Of a stretch of 64,000 nt of DNA, positions 48,501-59,910 are shown one piece after another. A model generated the notes under the pieces. It searched no databases. It was not told the origin of the DNA and worked only from the letters and a program-made list of their open reading frames with translations. Source of the stretch: Boswellia sacra. Lineage: Eukaryota; Streptophyta; Magnoliopsida; Sapindales; Burseraceae. Within the stretch, counting starts at the first letter, position 1. The number at the start of each line of letters is the position of its first letter. The translations under genes were made by a program, and so were the position numbers. Location: positions 248,001-312,000 of the forward strand of contig SNVD02009613.1 in assembly GCA_013180625.2 (NCBI GenBank), written 5' to 3'.

Positions 48501-51500
48501 AAGCATCCCCACCCATCCATTCCTGGAAACCTTCAACCTTCACTAGCGTATTTGCTGAAAATTTGCTGGAAATTGACAATCATTGGGAGAAAATCTGGTA
48601 TCGCAGTCGACGCAGATGAAGAAGACGAGATTTGTCGAGTGTCATCGAGTGTCGAGGGGTTGTGTCGGATCGAATCTCGACATGTCGGACGGTAGTGTCA
48701 AGTAACTAGGGGTTGTGTCGAGTGTAGGATCGAGTGTCGTGTTAGTGCATCGAGTGGAGTGCCGAATGTGACGAGTGTCGGATGTAAATTTCATCAAGTT
48801 CGTGTGTCGAGTATTGGTGTCAGGTTAGTCGAGCGTCTGTCGTCGTGCGTCGCGTGTCGAATGGTTGTGTAGTGTCGAGTGTCGAGTGTCTTGTGTCGAG
48901 TTGCGTCGAGCATTTGGGCAGAAAATTCGGTTTTGTCATTGTATAAAACGTTTATGTATGAATGTTCAGTTTCATGCTTCGTCAATGTATGTAACATTAA
49001 TGTTTTAAACATGAGTTTTTATGCTTTTTCATTAAACTAAATATTCGTGTATGAGATTCTCCTTTATGTACTTTGTTCAAGTATAATACATTCATGTCTC
49101 TCTACAAACAATGTATTAGACCCGAATTTATGTGGTTTGTCAATGTATAAACCATACGTGTGTTGTGCGTAAATTCTCATTCACGTATGAGTGCAATGGG
49201 ATGAGGTACACGTATGTAGTAATACAATCGTAAAATATGTATTTACAAGTTTTCATACCACTAAACATGGAAAACATATGGGACTATAAAAAAAAATGTC
49301 ACTATACAATAATGTATAAAATATCCACAAACTAACTACCCAAAAATATGTGTAACTATACATCATATATGCATGACATGAAATCATGGTTCAGTCGTGT
49401 TGGGCTGCTACTCAACATCCGCTGAATCTCAATCTCATTCAGGGTGAAGGACAGTCCAAATTCACTTGTCATTTGCTTCAACCTGCAAATACAAGGCTAT
49501 TATAGTTAAATATGATGCAAAAAGACAAAAAAAATGCAAAAACAAGCAACATGCCAAAACGCTCGATGAAACTCAATAAAATCCGACACTCGACAATAGA
49601 CACAAGACATACCCATTGTCGGATTATGAATCCGACACTCAACACAAGGCATATCAGAAGGCATATCTAGTGTCGGTTTGGAAACCGACACTAGATGTCT
49701 TCGAAAATAAACTGATATCGAGCTTTGATTGTGCATTCGACACGACTCGACACGTCGTGTCGAGTGTCGAGATGTGTTAAGATAAGACCGACACTCTCCA
49801 TCGTCTACCTCGCGACGAAACCCATCGGTTTTCATAGTTTTCATACACATCAAACCACAAAATTTATCTAATAACACTAGATTTATCCCCTAAAAACACA
49901 GAATAAGTTCAAAAATTCGACGGAAACTCAAATCCCCAATTAAGATTTACTAAAAACTGAATCAAATCTAATGAAAGAAAAAACAACCAAATAAATCATA
50001 AAAACGGACGAATAAACGTACCTCAGTGTCGATTCTTGCTTCTCTCTGCGTTGTCTTGCTTCTGTCCTCAAAAGAGGCTCGTGTCAGCTTGCGTTTCCAG
50101 CGGTGATGCGTTCGAAACTAGCAAGTATACTAGTCGCACAAGTAATAAAGTGATGAGTAAGATATCGTTCCCACGAGGATTGATTCTAATTGAATTTGTT
50201 ATTTCCAGCAACAATTAACTAAATGGGGGGTTTTGTTGGTTGATTAACTAGATGAAAAACTGAATACGATGGTAATTAATGAATAACACAATACAAACTT
50301 AATTGAAATGGGAATTAATCAATGTTAGAAATCTGGTTAAGGGATCATTCTCCACCACAAGATATGGATTTGCGAATTAATTGTAGAATTATCATCCAAT
50401 TACACCATTGAAATTATCAACCGTAGATAACAATAAGCTCTATTATCCCAATCTTTCCTTACTTTGTTGTTAAATAAAACAGGCTCTTTATTTAATCTCT
50501 ATCCATTAAACAACCTAGAACAAGCTCTCTAAATTTAATTCAATGGATGCATTATGATAAGAAAGATAGGTTGATCTAAGCAATAAACACACAAGCTCGG
50601 ATTATTTAACTTAGGTTGTATTCTCCAATTGCAATCTCTGATCACAATTTTGCTACTAATGATTAGAAATTCAAGACAATTACGGATCAAGATTTCTAAT
50701 CTAGCAATAGACAATATCCAGATTATATTCAATTGGCCATTCCAAATACAATCAGCAAGCAATCATAAGCATTAGACATGGGAAAATACAAGCAACTTCA
50801 ATTAGAGAATTGGATAACAATTCCTTGCACAATCAATTCACAAAAACCATATCTAGGGCTTTGAAATCACCCTCAACCAATTCAGATTAGTTACACATAT
50901 TCAGATAGAATACAAATACAATACAATATGGAGACATTCCAGAAAATGAAAGGGAAAGGGAAAACTTAGCAAATTTGATGAAATCTCTTAGGATTTGTAG
51001 TTTTTCCTCTTTCCAAGCCTTCAATCTCCTTCAAGAACTCCAAGAGATGAAAGAAATCCAAAGATGCAGCCTCCTCCACGTTCTCCCCTCTTCAAGTTAT
51101 GAAAATAAAACCCTAAAATGTGTTTAAATACTCTGCTACAGTGAACTTGCTACAGTGCCCTGTATTATACATGCTACAGTGACTTGTGGAATTATATTTC
51201 TATACATCTCACACTGTTTTGATTACAACTTTTGGTACACTGAATGGATTTATAAACCGTAAATTTCTCCAGAAAATAGACTTCGAGAGCTTTCCAACGG
51301 TATATAATATGTCATCGGGTTCATTGTATATCAATACAATTAAATCCGAGAAGATGGTTGACTAGCAGAGGTGAAAATGAAGGGTTTTACTCCATTTTTG
51401 TGCAAGTTGCTCCAAAACTCCTACAAATATCAAAACCACACAAAAACATAAAAATACCAAGGAATATAGCAAAGAAACATAGACGAATTAATATGAAAAT

Positions 51501-51707
51501 GATATATAAATAGACACCTATTAAGCGGTGTCGAGGATTTTCGAATATATTTCTCTGAAGAAGGAAATAGGGCTTTGGGAATAATTCGAAAGGTTAAGGG
51601 TATTTTAGTCTGTCTGTCATGAAAGTGTTTATGGCATGAAAATTTTTCAAGACGTGTCTAAATTTCATTAAGGGCCTCTAATTGTGTCCATTTTTTCAAT
51701 TTTTCAT
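48500..51707. mobile_element. Degraded larger relative of the GTCGAG Mutator-like family
   Basis: The right end (51625-51707: GTGTTTATGGCATGAAAATT, then GTGTCTA and AATTGTGTCC, ending CAATTTTTC) matches the right termini at 32981 and 34874. TCGAG arrays occur at 48630-48910 on one strand and 49580-49790 mainly as the complement. The matching left terminus is missing, so the left edge is only a guess. A solo LTR (50104-51523) is inserted in it. At about 49400-49490 a minus-strand stretch, read after a splice-acceptor-like TTGCAG, codes plausibly (EFGLSFTLNEIEIQRML), perhaps a captured exon. Confidence 0.55.
50104..51523 (-). mobile_element. Solo LTR, minus orientation, 1,420 bp
   Basis: On the minus strand it starts TAATAGGTGTC (probably TG mutated to TA) and ends CGAACGCATCA. 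A perfect 5-bp target duplication AGCGG lies at 50099-50103 and 51524-51528. A minus-strand TATA-like TATTTAAA is near 51130. Repeated CTACAGTG motifs occur at 51130-51180. The block CTAGTCGCACAAGTAATAAA with GTTCCCACGAGGA near 50140-50180 recurs in plant retrotransposon LTRs. No internal domain remains. Confidence 0.85.
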
Positions 51708-52292
51708 TTTTTTAATCTTAACTAAACACATTTATAGTAAGCATTATAAAGTGAAGTGAAAAAGAGAAGAAAATACTTGGGTGAAAATATCGTAGAAAGC
51801 AAAAGGTGATCTTGTTTGTATAATTAAGTATTTGTTATTTGTTAATAATATGTATAATTGGAGCATGCATTTAGTTTAAAATATTATTTATTAATAATCC
51901 TTTTATTTATACAATTTGTAAGAACAAGTGTTTTGGATTCATTTCCAAACTCATTTTATATTTTTGTTTCCAAAATTTGATGTCAATGATTCATTTCCAA
52001 ACAAATATCTTGTTTTTATTTTCAAAATTTCAGCTCAAGAATTCATTTTCAAACACATAACTTAAAACCATTTTCAAATTTGCATTTTACGAATTCATTT
52101 CCAAACGCATATCCTTTACTTAAAATACATTCTCTAAATCATAGAAATTTATTTTCCAAATCATTTTGGAAACAAAAACACATGAAATAAAAAAGAACAC
52201 AGTGGTACATATCTCAAGTGTTTCCAACTACTAAATTTGCAAGAGGGGGATTTATGGGTGATAAAAACACTAAAAATAAAAACAATGACATA

Positions 52293-52662
52293 GTACATGT
52301 AATGGACCCATGTTCATTTGCCAATATAGTGGAGGAAATTTGTAAAACAAGGGAAGAAAATGAGCATATATAAAAGTGAGAAACAATTGGTATTTCCAAA
52401 AATCCATATCATTTGTCTTTTGGGTGTTTATATGGATTTTCATTGTTTTTGAAATCTGATCTTTCACAGTGATTGCTTTTAGCAAAAAGATCTAGAATCT
52501 CTAGATAGATTCCTTATTATCTCTCTCAACCTTAGGATTTACTTGTAGCATGACCTAGTACATGTACTACACCCATTTTCATTCTTCAAAAATGTAGAAA
52601 AAATTTGTATAAAAAGGGGGAAAATGAGCATATATAGAAGTGAGAAACAATTGGTATTTCCA
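52293..52662. repeat. Partial tandem duplication, offset about 265 bp
   Basis: GTACATGTA to AAATGAGCATATATA and GAGAAACAATTGGTATTTCC occurs at about 52293-52397 and 52558-52662, moderately diverged. The sequence between is copy C of the duplicated segment. Confidence 0.75.
52410..52562. repeat. Duplicated segment, copy C (tail only)
   Basis: Matches 47985-48135: TTTTGGGTGTTTAT, CATTGTTTTTGAAA, TCTAGATAGATTCC and ACTTGTAGCATGACCTAGTA in the same order. Confidence 0.75.
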
Positions 52663-53289
52663 ACGTCTTTGCAATATCTCCTACTTTGTTTTTTGTTCAT
52701 TTTCCCACTTTTTTGTAAAATAAAAATTGGTACGTTGCATACACCAAATCTATCGTAGCTAAACCGTCGATATACTACTACAAGTGAATAGTACATTTAA
52801 TTTGTAACCATTATGACTTGTAATGTACTTTTAAAATATTCAACAAATCTTAGAATATTAATAGACTTGAGCTATGACATGTTATAAAAGGCATCATTTT
52901 AATTTTTATTAGTTTCATATCACCTATTAGATATTGATAAAGTATTCACGAATATTTGCTATATGTAAAGAAAATACACACTAATGATTTAATTAGATTA
53001 AGTATTGTTACAATATGGGAATTATAGAAACCCTTTTAATATTTGAAACAATAGGTATGATGAATATACTGAAAAATAAAATCGCTAATGCAACTAGCAC
53101 CAATTTGATTTTATTATTCTTATTCTCATTATTATTGAAAATGAGGGCATGATGTGTAATTATTACTTATTTTTCTATTAAGTCAACGTGGTATATTAAT
53201 GATTCTTAAAGTATTTATATATATTGAGTACATGCTATTTTATTGGTTTATAAATTTATCATTGTTATAGAATTGAAGATACTTATGAG
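52663..53289. other. AT-rich spacer
   Basis: Nothing recognised. Confidence 0.4.
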
Positions 53290-54135
53290 AGTTTGAATGT
53301 GTTATAACTTCGAAATGATTATTATGCAACTTTGTTTGATTTTTGCACTTGCGGAAAAATAGTTGATTATCTTGTTTTCTCTTTTCTTTTATGCTAAAAA
53401 AAAAGGAAAAGGATTTCGTTTGTAAAATTGAATAAATCTTTATAGTTGGTATTCGATCTAAAATTGAATAAACAATGTTCTTTCAAAGGGACATAAGCTT
53501 ATCGTTGATGAATAAAAGTTTAACTAAAAAAGGCAAGATGCAAATTGTTTGTTGGAGAAATGAGACGTAAAGGAAGGCAAAATTCAATCTATTAATTACG
53601 CCCCTAACAATATGGAAATCATGGTTATACAAGCAACAATGACAAGGTTGGTAAAGGTTGTTTTCTCATTTCAACTAACTTCACTTTTTTCTATTACCAG
53701 AATATGCATATCACGTCATCTTTACATATTTTCAAAAAAAATTTTATTGCATATGTATTTCTTTTCTCTTTTCTATTGAATCATTCTGTCGTGAAGGTAT
53801 GCTTTGTGCAATTAGACAAGGTTACTTTTTTACAATTTGGGTCCAAGTAATTATTAATTGGGTATTTAGAGAAATAACAGATGAGTAGTTGCTAGTTAGG
53901 AATATGAACAAGGATTAAACATGATCAGATAACAATTGTTGTCAAATTAAGATGAACAGATATCATATGATTGATAATGTGTAAATATGTGATCGAATTT
54001 TATCAAATTCTTTTTTGATTACATAAAAATCCAATGGGAAGGAAGGTGGGGTTGGACATTTTTCTTCAAGTTGGTGTGGTGGGTCTTTTTGTTGTTTATG
54101 AATTCTCATTAATTGTTTTGCAATTTTGAAACTTT
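53290..54135. repeat. Duplicated segment, copy B
   Basis: Diverged counterpart of 47080-48020, about 6.2 kb downstream and in the same orientation. Landmarks: TTATGCTAAAAAA near 53390, ACAAGCAACAATGACAAGG near 53628, GTTGGTGTGGTGGGTC near 54071. Confidence 0.7.
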
Positions 54136-54760
54136 CAGTTAGCCATTCCTTTCAACTGAGCTGTCTCAAACTTAGATTTACAACTATAATTGAATGAGAT
54201 ATTCTAACCACTTAGATTTGTATCATTCAATATATTTAGCAACATTATACTGACTTGTAGATCTATAAAAATATTTTAACTTAAGGATATTAGACTTGAA
54301 ACATGAGATAATATATTTAGATATCTCTTTAATTTTAAGAAGATTGATATTAGATATTGATGAGATTGTAACTACCATTCTTTAAGATAAAATAGTTACC
54401 TTTTCTAGTTATACAGGGAAGCAGACTAATCATTAAAATACATTAAATAATTAGAATTGAGGGTTAATACGATGATGGAATACTAAAAAAAAAAAAAGAG
54501 AGACAAAACAAAAATTATCCCGATATTTAATAAACAAAACTGTTAGATATATAATACACCTATATTCATTCCAACCAAAATTTGATAAAGGCAGTTTATA
54601 TACAAGGTGATCGAATTTAATGATTATTATAAAAGTGAAAATCATATCATATTTAAATTTTATTTTTACTAAATGTGTGAAAATAAAAAAATCATAATAT
54701 ATTTACAAAAACTCAAACTTATTATTATTTTAGCTCATCTGAAAAAATTCTTGGTTATAC

Positions 54761-54790
54761 TATACATACATACATACATATATACATACA

Positions 54791-54846
<56 letters not shown>
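54761..54846. repeat. (TACA)n/(TA)n microsatellite
   Basis: About 85 bp of TACA repeats passing into TA repeats, at the left edge of the foldback element. Confidence 0.95.
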
Positions 54847-54849
<3 letters not shown>

Positions 54850-55102
54850 GACTTTGTGCTCAAAAGCTCAAAACACGATCTTTGACCACTATTGGTCGAT
54901 GCTAACATGGCCCATAGCCTCCCTGTTTACAGAATCTTGTACTAGTATAGTTCAACTTTCATAGGATTTTACTCACATAAACAAATAAATAAATTACAGT
55001 TATCCAATTTAGGGAAGAGAATTTCACCCTATTGGTCTAAAGCCGCGTTTTGCTCCGTCGGTATGGAACGAGGCAGGGGTGTGGCAACACCTATCTAACG
55101 CA

Positions 55103-55774
55103 GGGAGATTAACACTGTGACCCCCTTCTTTTGGTTGAAGTAACACTCTACCCCTCATTTTTGAATAAGTAACATAAACACCCCCAGATTCTAATTGCCG
55201 TTAGAGAATCTGTTAAAAAAATTACACTGTGACCCCCTCTTTTGGCTGAACCACATTTTGACCCGCACTTCTGGATAAATAACATAAATACCCCCAGATT
55301 CCATCTGCCGTTAGAGAATCTATTATCATAGCTAGAAGCTCTTGTGTAAAGACTTAACTACCCTTATTTATCTTATTCATTAAAAATTTTATATTGTGAA
55401 GCTTTCTATTGACGTAAATTAAAAAAAGGTTGTTATGATGTCAGTAAGTTGAAAGAATAAGAATTAAAAAATCAAAAATTATATTTTATACAAAAACTAA
55501 AAATCTAATAAATAAAGAAGTCAATATGGGTTCATATATCTTATTTGCAAATACAAGAACGAGCAAAACTCTCACATGGCAGCTCATTTCCATATCTGAA
55601 ACAACCTATTATAGATTAATCAATAAAAAACCGAAGCAGCACACAAATATTTTTTCTATTTTTTTTTTCAAATCAACTTCAACTGTCTAGTGGTATAGCA
55701 GAGGCAGTTGAGGAAAAGTAAAGACTCTGCAACTTGAGTCTTGAAGCAACAAGAGATGAAAAGAAAGGGAAAGT

Positions 55775-55811
<37 letters not shown>

Positions 55812-56366
55812 AAAATTAAATATATTATTTACATTAAATAAAATTTAATTGAAACAATTAAATATTAAAAATAATTAAAATAGTTAATTGCATATTTATG
55901 TGTTTACATATTTAGTTAAATATTTTTAATCTTTTTTATAAATAAAAATTTAAATTTATTAAAGTTTAGAATAATTATTAATTTGAATTTATGATTTTTT
56001 AATTAAAAATCTATATGATTTTGATTGTTAATTATTTTAATTTAGAATAAAAAATTAATACACTATAATACAATCTTTTATTAAACAGAGTATTATTTAA
56101 CATGTGTACAATACAATGATAAATCAAATACAGTATCAAATTTACTCAATTCTCTAACGGTAGATGGAATCTGGGGGTGTTTATGTTATTTATCCAGAAG
56201 TGCGGGTCAGAATGGAGTTCAGCCAAAAGATGGGGGTTACAATGTAATTTTTTTAACAGATTCCCTAACGGCAGTTAGAATCTGGGGGTGTCTATGTTAC
56301 TTATCCAAAAGTGGGGGGCAGAGTGTTACTTCAGCCAAAAGAAGGGGGTCACAGTGTTAATCTCCC
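55103..56366. mobile_element. Mutator-like element with compound long inverted termini, 1,264 bp
   Basis: The left terminus (55103-55322, from GGGAGATTAACACTGTGACC) and right terminus (56150-56366, ending GGTCACAGTGTTAATCTCCC) are about 220-bp inverted repeats. Target duplication ATCTAACGCA/ATCTAACACA (55093-55102, 56367-56376) matches at 9 of 10 positions, a Mutator-like length. Each terminus is itself two tandem units of about 110 bp (ACACTGTGACCCCC to GCCGTTAGAGAATCT). The interior is AT-rich, non-coding, with a GA microsatellite. Confidence 0.88.
55777..55807. repeat. (GA)n microsatellite
   Basis: About 15 AG units inside the Mutator-like element. Confidence 0.95.
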
Positions 56367-56580
56367 ATCTAACACACTCCATATATTTATTTCTTTTTTG
56401 TCTCATTGTAGCTCCATGTTAGGTCATTGAGGCTGGTTTTAATCAACCCCACCCCATGGTGCCCCACCTTGCCCCATGAGGCGCAAGGGTTGCAATATGA
56501 CAAAATGAGGCCAAAAGAAAAAATGAATAGGGTAGGCTTAAAGATGTTAGTTCCGCGTTGCTCGCCCTGTCACCTATGAG

Positions 56581-57246
56581 TAGGCTTGACAAATTCTATA
56601 CGACCCGTTATCACAATACGAACTCATTCGATAAAAACATATTTTGGATTTAATATTACTGGATCGGATTGTTAATGAGTTAACACGAAAAACTCATTTG
56701 ATATTGTACATTCTTTGGGTTTATCCTATAAAAAACCGTTTCACCAATTTAATCTTTTTTTTTCTTAGGTGTGTACTAATATGACATTTGGATAGAGAAT
56801 ACAAGGAAGAAACTTATAGAATATCCTATTTTATTTTCAAAAACCATTCAATAATTGGACATTTTTAATTTTTTTATCTTAAATATGCTTTATATAGACT
56901 TTTGAATGATTTTAGATACAAAACTCTATTTATGTTTTCGTATTATATAAAATTTTGATATTTCAATAGATTTCAAAATATTTGTTAGATATTAAATATA
57001 TAAACTATTAGTTATGTTTTTGTTTAGAATTTACATATACAAATCATGGTACACATATTAATTTCTAATTTTAAAATAAAAAACGAATTAAATAGGTTGG
57101 ATTCAGGTAATACGTTAAATTAACAGTCAGATTTGGATCCCAAGATTTAGATCCAATAAGTTAACGGATCATATTTGGATTAATTCAACATGATACGAAT
57201 ACTAAACGACACGAAATTACTCTAACACGATCCATTGCCAAGTCTA
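56581..57246. mobile_element. hAT-type non-autonomous element, 666 bp
   Basis: The ends TAGGCTTGACAA (56581) and TTGCCAAGTCTA (57246) are inverted termini with two mismatches, followed inward by ACGACCCGTTA and its partner AACACGATCC. A perfect 8-bp target duplication CCTATGAG lies at 56573-56580 and 57247-57254. No transposase. Inserted between the arms of the foldback. Confidence 0.9.
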
Positions 57247-57440
57247 CCTATGAGGCATAATGTGATCTTAGACCAACCAAATGAAATTCCCATCCTTAAG
57301 GCCATATAGAATAAAATCTTGTGAAAGTTGAACCATATTATAGCAAGATTTTTTAAACAATGAGATTAAGGGTCATGTTAGAACCAACCAATAGTGGTCA
57401 AAGGTCTTGTTTTGAGCTCTATATACACAAAATGACATGT

Positions 57441-57867
57441 AGAAAAGATATGTAATGTAAGAATAATGAAATGGTTTCATTATATATGACAATAGGACGT
57501 ATAAAGGGATCTAACTAAAAAGTTACGGGGAATAAAATTGGAAAAGCTATAGAAAATAGAGGAGAAAAACAAGGGTGTTGTACTAAATACTACATGCATA
57601 TGGTGAACATATACAAATATATAACCAATACACTTATGCTAGTACTTGAAAATAAAATAAATTCAGTATTAAGAATTGATCATTCACTTTTTAGAAGACT
57701 ACCCACACAATCATGTAAGATAGTCCGTGACTCAATGTCAAAATTTAAGATAAGAGAAAGCTCATTTGGTTTCTTAATGACCCAAACAATAATCACAATA
57801 TTTTTCTATAAACAATGTAACCTATAACTATTTAAGATTAGGTTTTTATTCAAGATTAGTTCTAATA
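57441..57867. other. AT-rich spacer
   Basis: Nothing recognised. Confidence 0.4.
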
Positions 57868-59216
57868 TTAGGTTTTTTCCAAGCAAAGTTTTTCGTATGT
57901 CATTATTTCAAAGATTGACATAGGGAAAATCTTCTCAAGTTGGCAAAATGTGAGTGCAATTTGATCTTGAATAATGACTAAATCATTTGAAACATAAACT
58001 TTGGGGCACAATTTTCTAAAAAAATTTGACAATTCAATCAAGGCCTCAACAACATTTTTTGGTGATGCTCTACATGCAACTATAGGAAGCCACTGTGGCG
58101 TCAATATATGATTGTCATAGCTTTTCAAACCCACAATACTAAAATTTTTAGTATGTACACATCCAACGATGTTTGAGGCATAACCATCTGGAACTCTAAT
58201 CCCCTTCAATACTTTCGAGAACATATCTTTGTCATCCTTGTTCATAGAGAAACATGCAGAAGGTATATATACCTTATTTACATCTCTTTTGATGATGCAA
58301 TGGCTTCCTAATATTCATTTCTTCCAAATCACGACAAACATTTAAATTAATTTTAGACTTTTTAGCAACACCTAACAAAGTCCATAAATATTGTCACAAA
58401 TGTTTTTTCAATGTTCTTGACATCTAAATTGCGACGAATTAAGTTATACTACTAATAAGGAAGCTAAAAAAATCTATTTTCTTTTTCCAAGTAATCCCAC
58501 TATCTTTTGTCTCAATCACACTAGTTCTCCTGATCTTGAGCTCATCTATCATATAATTAGTAAATACATTGTTTAGCTCTCTCTTCACATCAAACCTAGA
58601 CAACCAACCAGGTACTTGCCCATTTGTTGTGCCATCAAATGACGTATTGTCTTTTCGAAATCTATGAGTTGTCAATTAAAATCAATGATGACCCATGTAA
58701 AAATACTTTTTACCATGTGACAACCAATGTGACCTCGTATTTGATGACAACAAGGTCATGCTTTCTTAACCTTAGTACTCTAACCAGACAAGTTAGCATA
58801 TGCTGGAACATTATCAATAGTCCATAACAATGCTGCATGTAGTTGAAACATTTGCTTATTTGACGAATTATAAGTAAGCATACCTTCAGACTATAATTCT
58901 TTCAACTCTTAATCAATGGTTGTAAATAAACATCAATCTTATTATTGGGTCTTTTGGGGCCATCAATGAGCACAAACAAAATGACTAATGATTGTCTCAT
59001 ACATAACCACAGTGGCTCTTCATGCATTGTCCATTTTTTGTACAAGAAGCCATTCACTATGATATGTTTTCTTACCACCTCCCTCCCATAAAAAAACCTA
59101 TTTTTGCATCTTTTACATGGAAAATATATTCTTGTATCACCAATTACATTCATAAATGAAAAAATCCAAGAATCTATCAACCCCGTCAAGATATAGCTTG
59201 TTGGTCTATTCGGCAT
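57868..59216 (-). pseudogene. CACTA (En/Spm) transposase remnant, copy 1
   Basis: Reading from 59216: a Transpos_assoc-type N-terminus (FPCKRCKNRFF, then EVVRKHIIVNGFLYKKW) runs directly into a TNP2-like block (PLWLCMRQS, then GPKRPNNKIDVYLQPLIK) because about 830 bp are deleted compared with copy 2. Then come further TNP2 pieces (58439-58675, SFDGTTNGQVPGW) and a DUF4218-like block (57868-58245: VPDGYASNI, GLKSYDNHIL, FCQLEKIFP). Frames are broken by stops and shifts. CACTA terminal motifs were not found, so element edges are unknown. Confidence 0.85.
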
Positions 59217-59910
59217 ATGAATCTAACTCTCATTCATGGGTGCCCTTCAAAATTCACTACAAATGGATAAATTAAACTTGATAACTTAATATGACAAATG
59301 ATTACATATGTGCAATATGAAGCCTATCTCCTCCACCTTTCTCTAAAAGGTAAGTGGTCCTATTCCACTTAACTTTATGTAGTAATTAGTATTCAAGTTT
59401 TCTTCCACCTCAATGGAAATTTTGGAAGCATCTACCCTTAGTTCTTTAAGTACACGAATAGATTTATGGATATTATAAACACCACATTCATCTAATACGT
59501 ACCTAGAGAACAAAAAGAGTTGCCATTGGAAATCCATTAAGTGGAACAAAACTTGAGGTACTATACTAATGACTATACAAACTAATACATTCTTAAACTG
59601 TCCAACTGAACAATTCAAGAATTATTATTAGACATATGATCTTCGTTATCATTCTATGATTATGAAGAGAATGAAAAACGTATTTCTATTAATAATTCTT
59701 GAGCAATTGTAACAGTGATGAACAAGATTACTCTATGTATAAAATTTAATATAAATCCATACAAGTAATCTTAATGGTTAAACATGAATTCACTGTCCCA
59801 AAAAGATGTATTCATATTTAGCAAGTCAATTTCAAAAATAACTATTCATTTAAGCAATAAGTTTGAAAAGAACAATACCTGATGATGACATTTTATTATT
59901 GTTAACTCTG
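58719..59910. repeat. CACTA-derived segment, duplication copy 1
   Basis: Matches 61739-63970 in order and orientation: ACATGCTTTCTTA-like and GTTAGCATA anchors near 58765-58800, CCACAGTGGC at about 59010, then 59036-59910. It lacks the 830-bp block (62014-62838) and the SINE (63740-63951) present in copy 2. Confidence 0.88.

Larger units (their letters stand above)
54848..57440. mobile_element. Foldback element holding two nested elements, about 2.6 kb
   Basis: Left arm 54848-55045 (GATCTTTGACCACTATTGGT, CTAACATGGCCC, GTTCAACTTTCATAGGATTT, ATTGGTCTAAAGC) is the diverged reverse complement of right arm 57255-57440. Between the arms are two elements that each have their own target duplications (55103-56366 and 56581-57246) plus about 200 bp of unique sequence. 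Without them the foldback would be roughly 600 bp. Outer termini and target duplication were not resolved because of flanking AT-rich and microsatellite sequence. Confidence 0.75.
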
